A stretch of DNA of 64,000 nt. Source: Lachnospiraceae bacterium Zagget2 (GTDB lineage Bacteria; Bacillota; Clostridia; Lachnospirales; Lachnospiraceae). The stretch is taken from NCBI GenBank assembly GCA_001941045.1, contig MSHD01000039.1, positions 1-64,000 on the forward strand, in the 5' to 3' direction. Below the pieces are notes generated by a model. That model had not been told where the DNA came from, did not search any database, and saw only the letters and a list, made by a program, of their open reading frames with translations. Both the position numbers and the translations under genes were made by a program. Shown here piece after piece: positions 1-5,789 of this stretch (its first letter is position 1; the number at the start of each line of letters is the position of its first letter).

Positions 1-31
1 CTCTTGAATAATAAGCAATCAGTGTTTTCAT
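1..31 (-). CDS. Flavodoxin family protein, N-terminal fragment cut by window edge
   Basis: Only the first ten codons are inside the window. They read MKTLIAYYSR, the typical first beta strand and the start of the FMN phosphate loop of short-chain flavodoxins. An AAAGGAGGG ribosome binding site sits a few bases upstream of the ATG, so the start is well supported. Flavodoxins carry electrons with FMN. Its neighbour at 315-845 on the same strand is a nitroreductase, another flavoprotein, but a probable terminator at 247-303 separates them. The body of the gene lies off the left edge, so the subfamily cannot be judged. Confidence 0.7.
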   Translation of the reverse strand, partial: MKTLIAYYSR

Positions 32-182
32 GATGCCCTCCTTTTTCTGTGTTTGGCTGTAATCAAATGGAGAAGTGTTCGTACACTATCACCTGCCGTA
101 CAGCCTTATGCATATAATAACCGCAAAGGGCGCGATTATTATCACGTTCGTCGTCTACACTCTGTTTCGGTCCGCGCTGAAC

Positions 183-201
183 GGATGTCCCCCGGACATC
201 C
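183..201. other. Perfect inverted repeat GGATGTCC-CCC-GGACATCC
   Basis: Two 8-bp arms separated by three bases lie in the gap between the flavodoxin start and the nitroreductase terminator. No T-run follows on either strand, so it is not an obvious terminator. It could be an operator for the flavodoxin gene or a structure in its leader. Function is unknown. Confidence 0.4.
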
Positions 202-246
202 AGCGTCGTCAATCGCAAAGAACGCGTTGACTCGCTTGCACTCACG

Positions 247-303
247 ATAAAAAGACAGCACCCATCAAAGAGAGGTGTGATCTCTGGTTGGTGCCACTTT
301 TTG
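247..303 (-). terminator. Probable terminator of the nitroreductase gene
   Basis: On the minus strand, just after the nitroreductase stop codon, GTGGCACCAACCA pairs imperfectly with TGATGGGTGCTGT. An inner AGAG/CTCT helix lies between them and a TTTTT run follows. The stem has mismatches, so strength is uncertain. Confidence 0.5.
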
Positions 304-314
304 CCAATGATTTT

Positions 315-845
315 TCAGATGTAATTTACAGCAAGCGAAACGGACAGTTCCCGTGCTTCGGCGCTGCCGCTCTTGCTGTATCCGAGCGCAGCTGCGGAAA
401 CCGGCTTGAACCCTTCCGGAATGCCCATCTTCGCACACAGGTCCGCGTTCTTGGCCAGAGCCTGCACACCACCCCAGAGATAAATATTGTCAACTCCCGC
501 ATCCGTCGCGGCGATCAGCATATTTTCGATCACACATGCGGCGTTTGCGTATTCAATCCCCGGTGCCATCTGTTTCTCCGAAGCGGAGACAATGATCACG
601 GCCGGTGCGCCATAGAAGAAATCTCTGGGCTCCATTTTCATGGCGGCGGCGGTGGACTGATTGATCTCGTTTAAGATCTCTTTGTTCCGGCATACGGTCA
701 GATGAAGAGAGTCCCTCTTATTCGCGCCAATCGGAGCCTGACAGCCTGCCTTTACAATCGTATCTACAATTTCCTCGGGAACTGCCTTATCCGGGTCAAA
801 ATCCCTTGTTGATTTTCTTTTTGCAATCGCTTCCACAGTCTGCAT
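315..845 (-). CDS. Nitroreductase family protein
   Basis: A 176-residue FMN-dependent nitroreductase-fold oxidoreductase, in the usual size range of 165-220 residues. The N-terminal motif AIAKRKSTRDFDPDKAVPEE (about residues 6-25) is the conserved FMN-phosphate-binding and helix region. GANKRDSLHLTVC and the C-terminal LGYSKSG turn are also typical. The family reduces nitro compounds, quinones or flavins with NAD(P)H in the cytoplasm; the real substrate cannot be told. I chose the ATG at 845, seven bases after AAGGAGGT, rather than the TTG one codon upstream. A consensus promoter and an inverted repeat lie directly upstream, so it is probably a regulated single gene. Confidence 0.85.
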   Translation of the reverse strand: MQTVEAIAKRKSTRDFDPDKAVPEEIVDTIVKAGCQAPIGANKRDSLHLTVCRNKEILNEINQSTAAAMKMEPRDFFYGAPAVIIVSASEKQMAPGIEYANAACVIENMLIAATDAGVDNIYLWGGVQALAKNADLCAKMGIPEGFKPVSAAALGYSKSGSAEARELSVSLAVNYI

Positions 846-860
846 CAAAATTACCTCCTT

Positions 861-883
861 AATGTAATTTAAGTAGTTACATT
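861..883. promoter_or_regulatory. Operator-like inverted repeat AATGTAA-N9-TTACATT
   Basis: A perfect 7-9-7 inverted repeat overlaps the -10 box of the nitroreductase promoter and reaches into the 5' UTR. Further half-sites, ATGTAA at 892-897 and ACATT at 914-918, continue upstream. This spacing suits a dimeric repressor of the MarR, TetR or HxlR kind, which often control nitroreductases. No such regulator gene is visible in the window. Confidence 0.5.
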
Positions 884-909
884 ATATTGCCATGTAAAAG
901 TAATGTCAA
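881..909 (-). promoter_or_regulatory. Sigma-A promoter of the nitroreductase gene
   Basis: On the minus strand TTGACA (904-909) and TATAAT (881-886) are both perfect consensus boxes, separated by 17 bases. Transcription would start near 874 and run into the nitroreductase gene. Confidence 0.85.
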
Positions 910-1160
910 GAGCTACATTTGATTTTTCAAAATGGCTGAAGGAAGCGATACCTGTCCTGTTGGGAAAAATTTTTATCAGATCCTGTATCCGCACATGGAG
1001 TCTGCTGTCAATGCCATGAAAGCAAGTCTGAAACAAGTGACGCTGGAGACGTTGAAAGAGGAACTGCAACCTCTGCTGAGGGAACTGCATGCAGAGAAGT
1101 GCCTCTCAGATTTGCCTGGCACAATGCCAGAATAATCAACACTCTGAGAGCATTATCCAT
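910..1160. other. Gap with no convincing gene
   Basis: This stretch lies between the nitroreductase promoter and the duplicated rpsI end. The only open frame of note (932-1135, plus strand, 67 codons) has no ribosome binding site, follows an in-frame stop directly, and matches no family I recognise. It could be the tail of a lost divergent regulator. I do not call it as a gene. Confidence 0.4.
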
Positions 1161-1199
1161 ATCCGGAATAAAAGCCTTTATTTTCAAGGATTCCCGGAC
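1161..1199 (-). terminator. Terminator-like hairpin after the rpsI 3' remnant
   Basis: On the minus strand TCCGGGAAT and CCTT pair with AAGG and ATTCCGGA around a short loop. A 19-base string at 1170-1188 is identical to the terminator after intact rpsI (8846-8864). It therefore probably began as an rpsI operon terminator. It supports reading 1161-1286 as a displaced rpsI end. Confidence 0.5.
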
Positions 1200-1241
1200 A
1201 TTTAAGCCATTTCTTTTCCGGTCGATTAACTCCGATAAGGA

Positions 1242-1286
1242 TTACTGTGGAGCGCGACGAGCCGCCTTGAGGCCATATTGCGCACC
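1242..1286 (-). pseudogene. rpsI 3'-end fragment, probable att site of the island
   Basis: Read on the minus strand this encodes [14 protein letters not shown] followed by a stop. The [12 protein letters not shown] end of the intact rpsI protein (gene at 8901-9293) is nearly the same, except that intact rpsI goes on with FSKR. Over 31 aligned bases there are four differences, all at third codon positions. The orientation matches rpsI. The likely explanation is a mobile element that integrated in the rpsI 3' end, restored the gene and pushed the old end about 7.6 kb away. Streptococcal and other Firmicute elements are known to use rpsI this way. Which copy is the original host sequence cannot be decided here. 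Confidence 0.75.
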
Positions 1287-1398
1287 TTAGCGTGATAGTT
1301 TTCCCTTTATTTACAGGCTTTTTCAGAGATTCAGCCCGATTTTGACCACATCATTAACAGTAAAAAAACCACCGATTAATCCAATCTGTTTCAGAGAT

Positions 1399-1803
1399 CT
1401 ATTCGGTCGAATGCGCTTCAATATACACTTTAATTGCTTCGCAAAATTCCTTCGCCCTTTGATGTTGCTCATCAGCGTCCTGTTTGGAAGCAACATAAAA
1501 ATCAGCGTAGTCAGAATGATTCCTGATCCGGAATGCTTCAGACAGGTACTTTGAGAATTTGACTTCAAATTTGCCAGTCTTGATATATTCCTTTTGAAAA
1601 TATGAAATTACCCCGGCGTGCTTGGAAAAGTCTACCTCATCTTGCGCCAACAGCGCCCTTGCGGCTGAAAACATAGCATAATAAGATCGACCAATGGAAT
1701 CTTTTATAAAACCACCTTCCAACAGGTAAAGTGAAGCGTTCAGATGTTCTATTGCCGCTTTCATACGGTAATCTGACATCTCTCTTTTGATTTCATTATC
1801 CAT
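1399..1803 (-). CDS. HEPN domain protein (UPF0332-like), toxin of a HEPN/MNT pair
   Basis: A 134-residue all-alpha HEPN protein. GRSYYAMFSAARALL (38-52) is the conserved helix of UPF0332-type HEPN proteins. FRIRNHSDY (91-99) contains the R-x3-H...DY signature near the catalytic site of HEPN RNases. In HEPN/MNT pairs this partner is the toxin and is inactivated by the nucleotidyltransferase, in known cases by nucleotidylation of a tyrosine near this motif; Y99 is a candidate. Its start overlaps the end of the MNT gene by 8 bases, so the two are co-transcribed. Full length, within the left end of the island. Activity has not been shown for this protein. Confidence 0.8.
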   Translation of the reverse strand: MDNEIKREMSDYRMKAAIEHLNASLYLLEGGFIKDSIGRSYYAMFSAARALLAQDEVDFSKHAGVISYFQKEYIKTGKFEVKFSKYLSEAFRIRNHSDYADFYVASKQDADEQHQRAKEFCEAIKVYIEAHSTE

Positions 1804-2137
1804 CTACCAAAATCCCCTCATTATCAATATTTCTGTAGTATGGAAGATCGTTCTTATAACGCTCAAACTCGTCCACTGGGATAACGGTTGGGGATACCAG
1901 TATTTCGTATTTAAGTTCCAGGTCATTCGCGCGTTCCCAGACTGTCTTCAAATCATCCTGAAGCTCCTGACGAGATCCTTTAACAAGTGCAGCTACGTCA
2001 ATATCTGAATCATCACGATAATCGCCTCTCGCATAAGAACCATAAAGAATAATCTTATATAAGTTATCCCCATACACAGCACGATAGGACTTTGCCAATT
2101 CATTCAGTATAGTATTTAGTTCATTCCGCGTACACAT
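1796..2137 (-). CDS. MNT-type nucleotidyltransferase, antitoxin of the HEPN/MNT pair
   Basis: A 113-residue minimal nucleotidyltransferase. The metal- and nucleotide-binding signature GSYARG (33-38) with SDID (44-47) is intact, as in active MntA proteins. These transfer AMP from ATP to the HEPN partner and neutralise it. It is the first gene of the pair, behind a good sigma-A promoter at 2236-2264. The ribosome binding site is weak (GGGTGATT). Such pairs are common on mobile elements, where they aid maintenance or phage defence. Appears complete. Confidence 0.8.
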   Translation of the reverse strand: MCTRNELNTILNELAKSYRAVYGDNLYKIILYGSYARGDYRDDSDIDVAALVKGSRQELQDDLKTVWERANDLELKYEILVSPTVIPVDEFERYKNDLPYYRNIDNEGILVDG

Positions 2138-2235
2138 GCATCAATCACCCTACTCTGGAACCGTCAGCATCATTTTGCAAATGAGCAGTAGGTTTCATTA
2201 ATCGACTACGTTACTGCCTTTCCAGTCACACTTAC

Positions 2236-2264
2236 ATTATACCCGGGAAATAACCGGATGACAA
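2236..2264 (-). promoter_or_regulatory. Sigma-A promoter of the MNT-HEPN operon
   Basis: Minus strand TTGTCA (2259-2264), a 17-base spacer and a perfect TATAAT (2236-2241). It lies about 100 bases upstream of the MNT start codon. Confidence 0.75.
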
Positions 2265-2303
2265 CTGAAATTTTCAATCCAACTTTTTTCAAGCCTGCCT
2301 GTT

Positions 2304-2948
2304 TTACTGTTTACACTGGTTAAACGCATCATTCACAACCCCCAGCAACTGCTCCGGCTTATTGTATTTGACCTTCGCATAAATATCCATGGTGGTCTTG
2401 CTGTTCTCATGCCCCGCCAGATACTGCACCGTTTTCGGGTCGACCCCCGCATAAAGCAGGTTGGTAATATAAGTGTGCCTCAACACATGCGGCGTGACAT
2501 CAAAGTTTATACTATAAACGATTTTATGGTTATTCCTCTGGTGGCCGCATTCATAAGGCGTAACCGTATACCGAATCCTCTGACCATTTACATATTTGTA
2601 ATAAGTACGTTCTTTTGTAGAGCGCACATCTACATATTTCCATAGCCTCTGAAACTGAGAATCTGATAAAGGCTGTCCGTTGCTATCAGCAACAACATAA
2701 TCCGATATTGAATTTTCCCTGGATTCTCGTAGACAGTCTGAAAGACATGGGGGAATCGGAATGTCTCTGCGCGCAGCCGGTGTCTTTAAGACACTGGAAA
2801 TCACCGGCCTGTTATGATCGGTGCGCCATGCCCTCCTGACAGAAATATATGGCACCTCAACATCCAGAAACACGCAGTCCCATTTCAGGTCATATCCTAT
2901 GTTCACAGGATACTGGAATCCTGAAGCGACTGAAATCATTTTACTCAT
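2304..2948 (-). pseudogene. Tyrosine recombinase (integrase) C-terminal remnant with a foreign N-terminus
   Basis: From residue 22 (KWDCVFLDV) onward this is the catalytic domain of a phage/ICE integrase: K55, H154-V-L-R157-H158, G179-H180 and the nucleophile Y190 are present. It is 214 residues against about 380-420 for full ICE integrases. It lacks the arm-binding and core-binding domains and the TGxRxxE segment with the first catalytic arginine. In that place are 21 residues including SVASGFQYPVNIGYDL, which do not look like an integrase. The frame is open and preceded by AGGTGA, so it may be translated, but recombinase activity is very unlikely. It starts 10 bases after the DUF4007 gene, suggesting the first 21 codons belonged to the next gene of that operon, joined to the integrase by deletion. 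Confidence 0.75.
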
Positions 2949-2958
2949 CGGTAGTCAC

Positions 2959-3942
2959 CTATGCTCTTTCCTCTATGGTCTCGTAATATCTTTCAACACA
3001 ATCCTCAAAAGAAAGCTGTGCATTGATATGAATCACATCCAAGCCAGCGGTTCTTATAATCTTGAGCATACCCAGCTTTTCGATTCCGTGCAGAATATCT
3101 AACATTGTTATTGCGTCTAAGTTAAAAACCTTTCCAATGTTACATGGCTTCGTCAAAAGTTCATTCAAGCCAATCTCATCTCTTAATTCAGCCTGATCCA
3201 TGATTACAGCCATCACAACCCACGGATTAAACGAACGTGCAGGAGGAGTCACTTTCTTATAGGTTTTCTTCTTCTTATTTGCAATGTCAATCAGTCCCAG
3301 CTCTCCAAATGGACAATCAATATTGTTTTCCGGCGAAACCTTCCTCGGATTCGATTTATACCTCGGCAAGTAGGTACTTATAATGCAGGTAAAGTCATCA
3401 TTTAATGATCGAATCGCCACAGGACTTCCATCCTCTTCCATGAGAATATAATTCTGCAGGGACTGGACATAGTCCTCTTTAGTAAACTCTGACATGGAAA
3501 ACTCATTAAAGAAGAAATACCAGGCTGTGGCCTCTTCTTTCTGTTTCGCCAGCATGTATTGTAGAAGGTAGAGCGTTCCCAGTTCTTCAATGTATGGGTC
3601 ATTTTCATAAACCTGTTCCCCCAAAGGAGTTAGTGTCTGGATTCGTCTCCCCGCAGCAGGTTCCGATGTAAGTCCAACTGCTTGAAGCCAATAACGTAAT
3701 GCCTTGACCATATTTGCACCAATTCCCAGAATATCCATTGGGTTTTCATTTCTATCCACAAAAAGATCCGGCTTATTGACAACGCGATCCATACCTTTGC
3801 TAAGCCATCCTTTTCTTATAAAAAACGTATCATGCGCACGAAATTTCATCGCCATCGCACCTATGTCAAACCGGCGGTCATTGTGTTTTGGATTGTACAC
3901 GCCGTTCTTGCCGGCGCGTCCGTTGTGTCGTGTCATTCTCAT
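2959..3942 (-). CDS. DUF4007 family protein fused to the leader of a conjugative relaxase
   Basis: A 327-residue protein. Residues 1-26 (MRMTRHNGRAGKNGVYNPKH then NDRRFD) match from memory the start of relaxase/plasmid recombination proteins of Firmicute integrative elements. From M32 on, KFRAHDTFFIRKGWLSKG and the rest read as a DUF4007 protein, a soluble family I associate with multi-gene DNA-modification or defence operons. I chose the ATG at 3942 because AAAGGAGA lies 9 bases upstream; no good ribosome binding site precedes M32. The gene therefore seems to use a relaxase start as its own. Its natural partner genes are missing and only an integrase remnant follows. Function unknown; it may be an orphan of a deleted defence cluster. 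Confidence 0.7.
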   Translation of the reverse strand: MRMTRHNGRAGKNGVYNPKHNDRRFDIGAMAMKFRAHDTFFIRKGWLSKGMDRVVNKPDLFVDRNENPMDILGIGANMVKALRYWLQAVGLTSEPAAGRRIQTLTPLGEQVYENDPYIEELGTLYLLQYMLAKQKEEATAWYFFFNEFSMSEFTKEDYVQSLQNYILMEEDGSPVAIRSLNDDFTCIISTYLPRYKSNPRKVSPENNIDCPFGELGLIDIANKKKKTYKKVTPPARSFNPWVVMAVIMDQAELRDEIGLNELLTKPCNIGKVFNLDAITMLDILHGIEKLGMLKIIRTAGLDVIHINAQLSFEDCVERYYETIEERA

Positions 3943-4074
3943 AAAAATAAAATCTCCTTTCCAATTTTTGAGCAAAAAAATAACCGGGTACAATCATGTA
4001 CTCGGTCTGGGAACGGAAGCCTCGGCCTCCGCCAAAAATATATTTTTTATTGTGGAAATTCCTGTCGAACTATG

Positions 4075-4191
4075 ATAGGATAATGAGCAAGAGCTACCAG
4101 GATGGTAGGCGGTTAGCCCTCAACAGAGGGACTGCACCCTCTGATTACATAGAAACCCGCAAGGAAATCCGGTGAAAGGAGGGCTAAGCCA
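4075..4191 (+). promoter_or_regulatory. Toxin mRNA leader with ribosome-site-sequestering helix
   Basis: A promoter-like TATGAT lies at about 4072-4077. GGTTAGCCCTC at 4111-4121 can pair with GAGGGCTAAGCC at 4179-4190, which contains the AAAGGAGGG ribosome binding site of the toxin. GGTTAGCC can also pair with GGCTAACC at 4344-4351 near the 3' end of the transcript. This double pairing is the usual way type I toxin mRNAs are kept inactive until they are processed. Seen as base complementarity only; not folded by computation. Confidence 0.55.
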
Positions 4192-4290
4192 ATGAGTATC
4201 GCAGACTTAATTGCAGTGCTGAGCTTCGGCATCGGCTGCTTTTGTGCCGGATTCACGTTCGGCAAGGATAATCATAAAACGCAGAAATAA
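4192..4290 (+). CDS. Small hydrophobic toxin-like peptide (holin-like, type I TA)
   Basis: A 32-residue peptide beginning MSIADLIAVLSFGIGCFCAG: one membrane helix (about residues 4-23) and a short charged tail (KDNHKTQK). It has a strong AAAGGAGGG ribosome binding site. Size, layout and surroundings match the putative holin-like or TxpA/BsrG-like type I toxins of Firmicutes, which insert in the membrane. A candidate antisense RNA overlaps its 3' end and a sequestering helix covers its ribosome binding site. It is shorter than most gene callers accept. It sits in the island between the DUF4007 fusion and the glycosyltransferase genes. Confidence 0.7.
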   Translation: MSIADLIAVLSFGIGCFCAGFTFGKDNHKTQK

Positions 4291-4322
4291 CCGCCCTTGA
4301 CTGCAAATCTAAGCGGTTATTT
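4285..4322. terminator. Perfect 10-bp hairpin at the toxin stop codon
   Basis: AAATAACCGC (4285-4294) and GCGGTTATTT (4313-4322) are perfect inverted arms. Read on the minus strand this is the likely 3' terminator of the antisense RNA (TTTCTGCGTTTT follows). On the plus strand it covers the toxin stop codon and may end or stabilise the toxin mRNA. Confidence 0.6.
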
Positions 4323-4370
4323 CTTAACTGATATTTAATTTGTGGCTAACCGTCTATCGGCGGCTCCCGG

Positions 4371-4398
4371 GGACACCTGTTAGCGCAGGTGTCTTTCC
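4371..4398 (+). terminator. Terminator of the toxin mRNA
   Basis: GACACCTG (4372-4379), a six-base loop, CAGGTGTC (4386-4393) and then TTTCCTT on the plus strand. It ends the toxin transcript about 80 bases after the stop codon. Confidence 0.75.
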
Positions 4399-4406
4399 TT
4401 ATGCTT

Positions 4407-4435
4407 ACTATAGCATGAATTCCAAGACAGTTCAA
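4407..4435 (-). promoter_or_regulatory. Promoter of the antisense RNA
   Basis: Minus strand TTGAAC (4430-4435), 17 bases, TATAGT (4407-4412). No minus-strand coding gene follows within reach, so its product is most likely the antitoxin RNA. Confidence 0.65.
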
Positions 4436-4590
4436 GAAAATTTTGCTGGATCAATGCAATCTTGATTCTTTTTTTCAGAAGGGCAGGGCGGTGGTGCTGC
4501 TGAAATCGTCTCAACAAGCCTGAAATTCTGAGCCTTTTTTGCGACAGATACTACCCAATACGGATTGACGCAAGCATCAATCCTATGTGG

Positions 4591-4792
4591 GCAAGGCGCT
4601 TCGCCCTTGACCAGACGGGGCTTGCCGCCCTCGACCCGCCAAGGCGTTTCACCCTTGACCCGATGGGGCTGCCGCCCTCAACCTGCTAAGGAGCTTTACC
4701 CCTTAACCCCAGCATGGCGCATCGCCCCTGCACCCAGAGCAAAGAGTTGTCCGCCCTCTGCACTTCCGACCAAAGGTTTCACCTCTGGACAC
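4591..4792. repeat. Degenerate 24-25 bp tandem repeat, about eight units
   Basis: Units begin near 4591, 4616, 4640, 4664, 4688, 4714, 4741 and 4772. Two unit types alternate: an AAGGCGCTTCGCCCTTGACC type and a GGGGCTTGCCGCCCTCGACC type, giving a weaker period near 48. Units decay toward the right and the last ones reach the 3' end of the next gene. From memory, similar GC-rich repeats occur near relaxase genes of Clostridia integrative elements, which fits the relaxase leader at 3942. The plus-strand open frame across it (4565-4810) is a by-product of the repeat. Confidence 0.65.
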
Positions 4793-5768
4793 CTTCCTCA
4801 ACATTGTTGACATTTTTCTCACTCGTACGATCGCTTATTATGTATCTCGGGCGCGCCTTTGTCTCCAAATATATTTTTCCAATATATTCTCCGATAACAC
4901 CAAGGCAAAGCAACTGAATACCTCCCATAAAACAAATAATGCAGATTGTACTGGCCCACCCTGTCACAGTTTTTCCTAGGAAACTTCCAATTACTGCCCA
5001 TACAATTCCTATAAAACTTAAACCTGCAATGAGAATTCCAAATGCGGTAATCATCCGAATAGGCTTGACAGACAAACTCGTAATGCCATCAAAGGCAAGA
5101 ACAAGCATTTTTCTCAAAGGATAATGACTTTCGCCAGCAATTCGCTCCGATCTTTCATAATACACACTGGTACTTTTGAAGCCCACTAGAGGAACCATGC
5201 CTCTTAAGAATATATTTACTTCCTTAAAATTGGCAAGCTCCTGAAGCACACGACTACTGATCAAACGATAATCAGCATGATTATAAACAACCTCAGCGCC
5301 CATCCAGTTTAATAACTTGTAAAAGCCTTCTGCTGTAAAACGCTTAAAGAATGTATCTGTATCTCGTTTACTTCGAACACCATAGACAATCTCACATCCA
5401 TCCCAATAAGCATCCACCATGGCATCCATAGCGTTGATATCATCCTGGCCATCGCAGTCAATCGAGATTGTAATATCACAATGATCTTTTGCCTCCATTA
5501 AGCCAGCTAGAACAGCATTTTGATGACCACGATTACGGCTCTGGGCAATTCCAATGTAATGGAAATTCTGACAGGACAATTCCTGTATAATATTCCATGT
5601 TCTATCTTTTGATCCGTCATTAACAAACATAACGCGGCTATCATTACTGATTTTGTGCCGATCAATAAGATCAGTCAATTTGTTCAAAAACAAACCGCTT
5701 GTAATGGGTAATACCTGTTCCTCATTATAACAGGGAACTATTATATAAAGACACGGCAACCTTTTCAT
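4779..5768 (-). CDS. GT2 glycosyltransferase, GtrB/dolichol-phosphate-mannosyltransferase-like
   Basis: A 329-residue membrane-anchored family 2 transferase. YIIVPCYNEEQ at the N-terminus, NDGSKDRTW, the metal-binding DCDGQDD, YGVRSKRDTDTFFKR and GESHYPLRKML are the ordered motifs of GtrB-like enzymes. Two C-terminal membrane helices follow (about residues 237-262 and 270-295). The family moves a sugar from a nucleotide donor to undecaprenyl phosphate on the inner membrane face, for later use by a GT-C enzyme outside. The next gene upstream (5790-7406) is such a GT-C protein, so the two probably work as a pair. Its end runs into the tandem repeat. It lies inside the island and looks like cargo. 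Confidence 0.85.
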   Translation of the reverse strand: MKRLPCLYIIVPCYNEEQVLPITSGLFLNKLTDLIDRHKISNDSRVMFVNDGSKDRTWNIIQELSCQNFHYIGIAQSRNRGHQNAVLAGLMEAKDHCDITISIDCDGQDDINAMDAMVDAYWDGCEIVYGVRSKRDTDTFFKRFTAEGFYKLLNWMGAEVVYNHADYRLISSRVLQELANFKEVNIFLRGMVPLVGFKSTSVYYERSERIAGESHYPLRKMLVLAFDGITSLSVKPIRMITAFGILIAGLSFIGIVWAVIGSFLGKTVTGWASTICIICFMGGIQLLCLGVIGEYIGKIYLETKARPRYIISDRTSEKNVNNVEEGVQR

Positions 5769-5789
5769 GAAAATTCCCTCCCTTTGGAA

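Larger units (their letters stand above)
4285..4400 (-). ncRNA. Candidate antisense antitoxin RNA
   Basis: A minus-strand promoter (4407-4435) would start a transcript near 4400. It would run through the complement of the 4371-4393 hairpin and stop at the 4285-4322 hairpin, giving about 115 nt. It is fully complementary to the 3' end of the toxin transcript, as in TxpA/RatA-type systems where the antisense RNA covers the toxin mRNA tail. Inferred from promoter and hairpins only. Confidence 0.55.

Noticed and set aside
932-1135. 67-codon plus-strand frame upstream of the nitroreductase
   Set aside because: No ribosome binding site, in-frame stop directly before it, no family recognised; described only as part of the gap.
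2304-2948. Functional integrase
   Set aside because: The DNA-binding domains and the first catalytic arginine are missing.
4591-4792. CRISPR array
   Set aside because: Repeats are contiguous and degenerate, with no unique spacers and no cas genes in the window.
4565-4810. 81-codon plus-strand frame across the tandem repeat
   Set aside because: Open only because the 24-bp unit is a multiple of three; no ribosome binding site and a low-complexity product.
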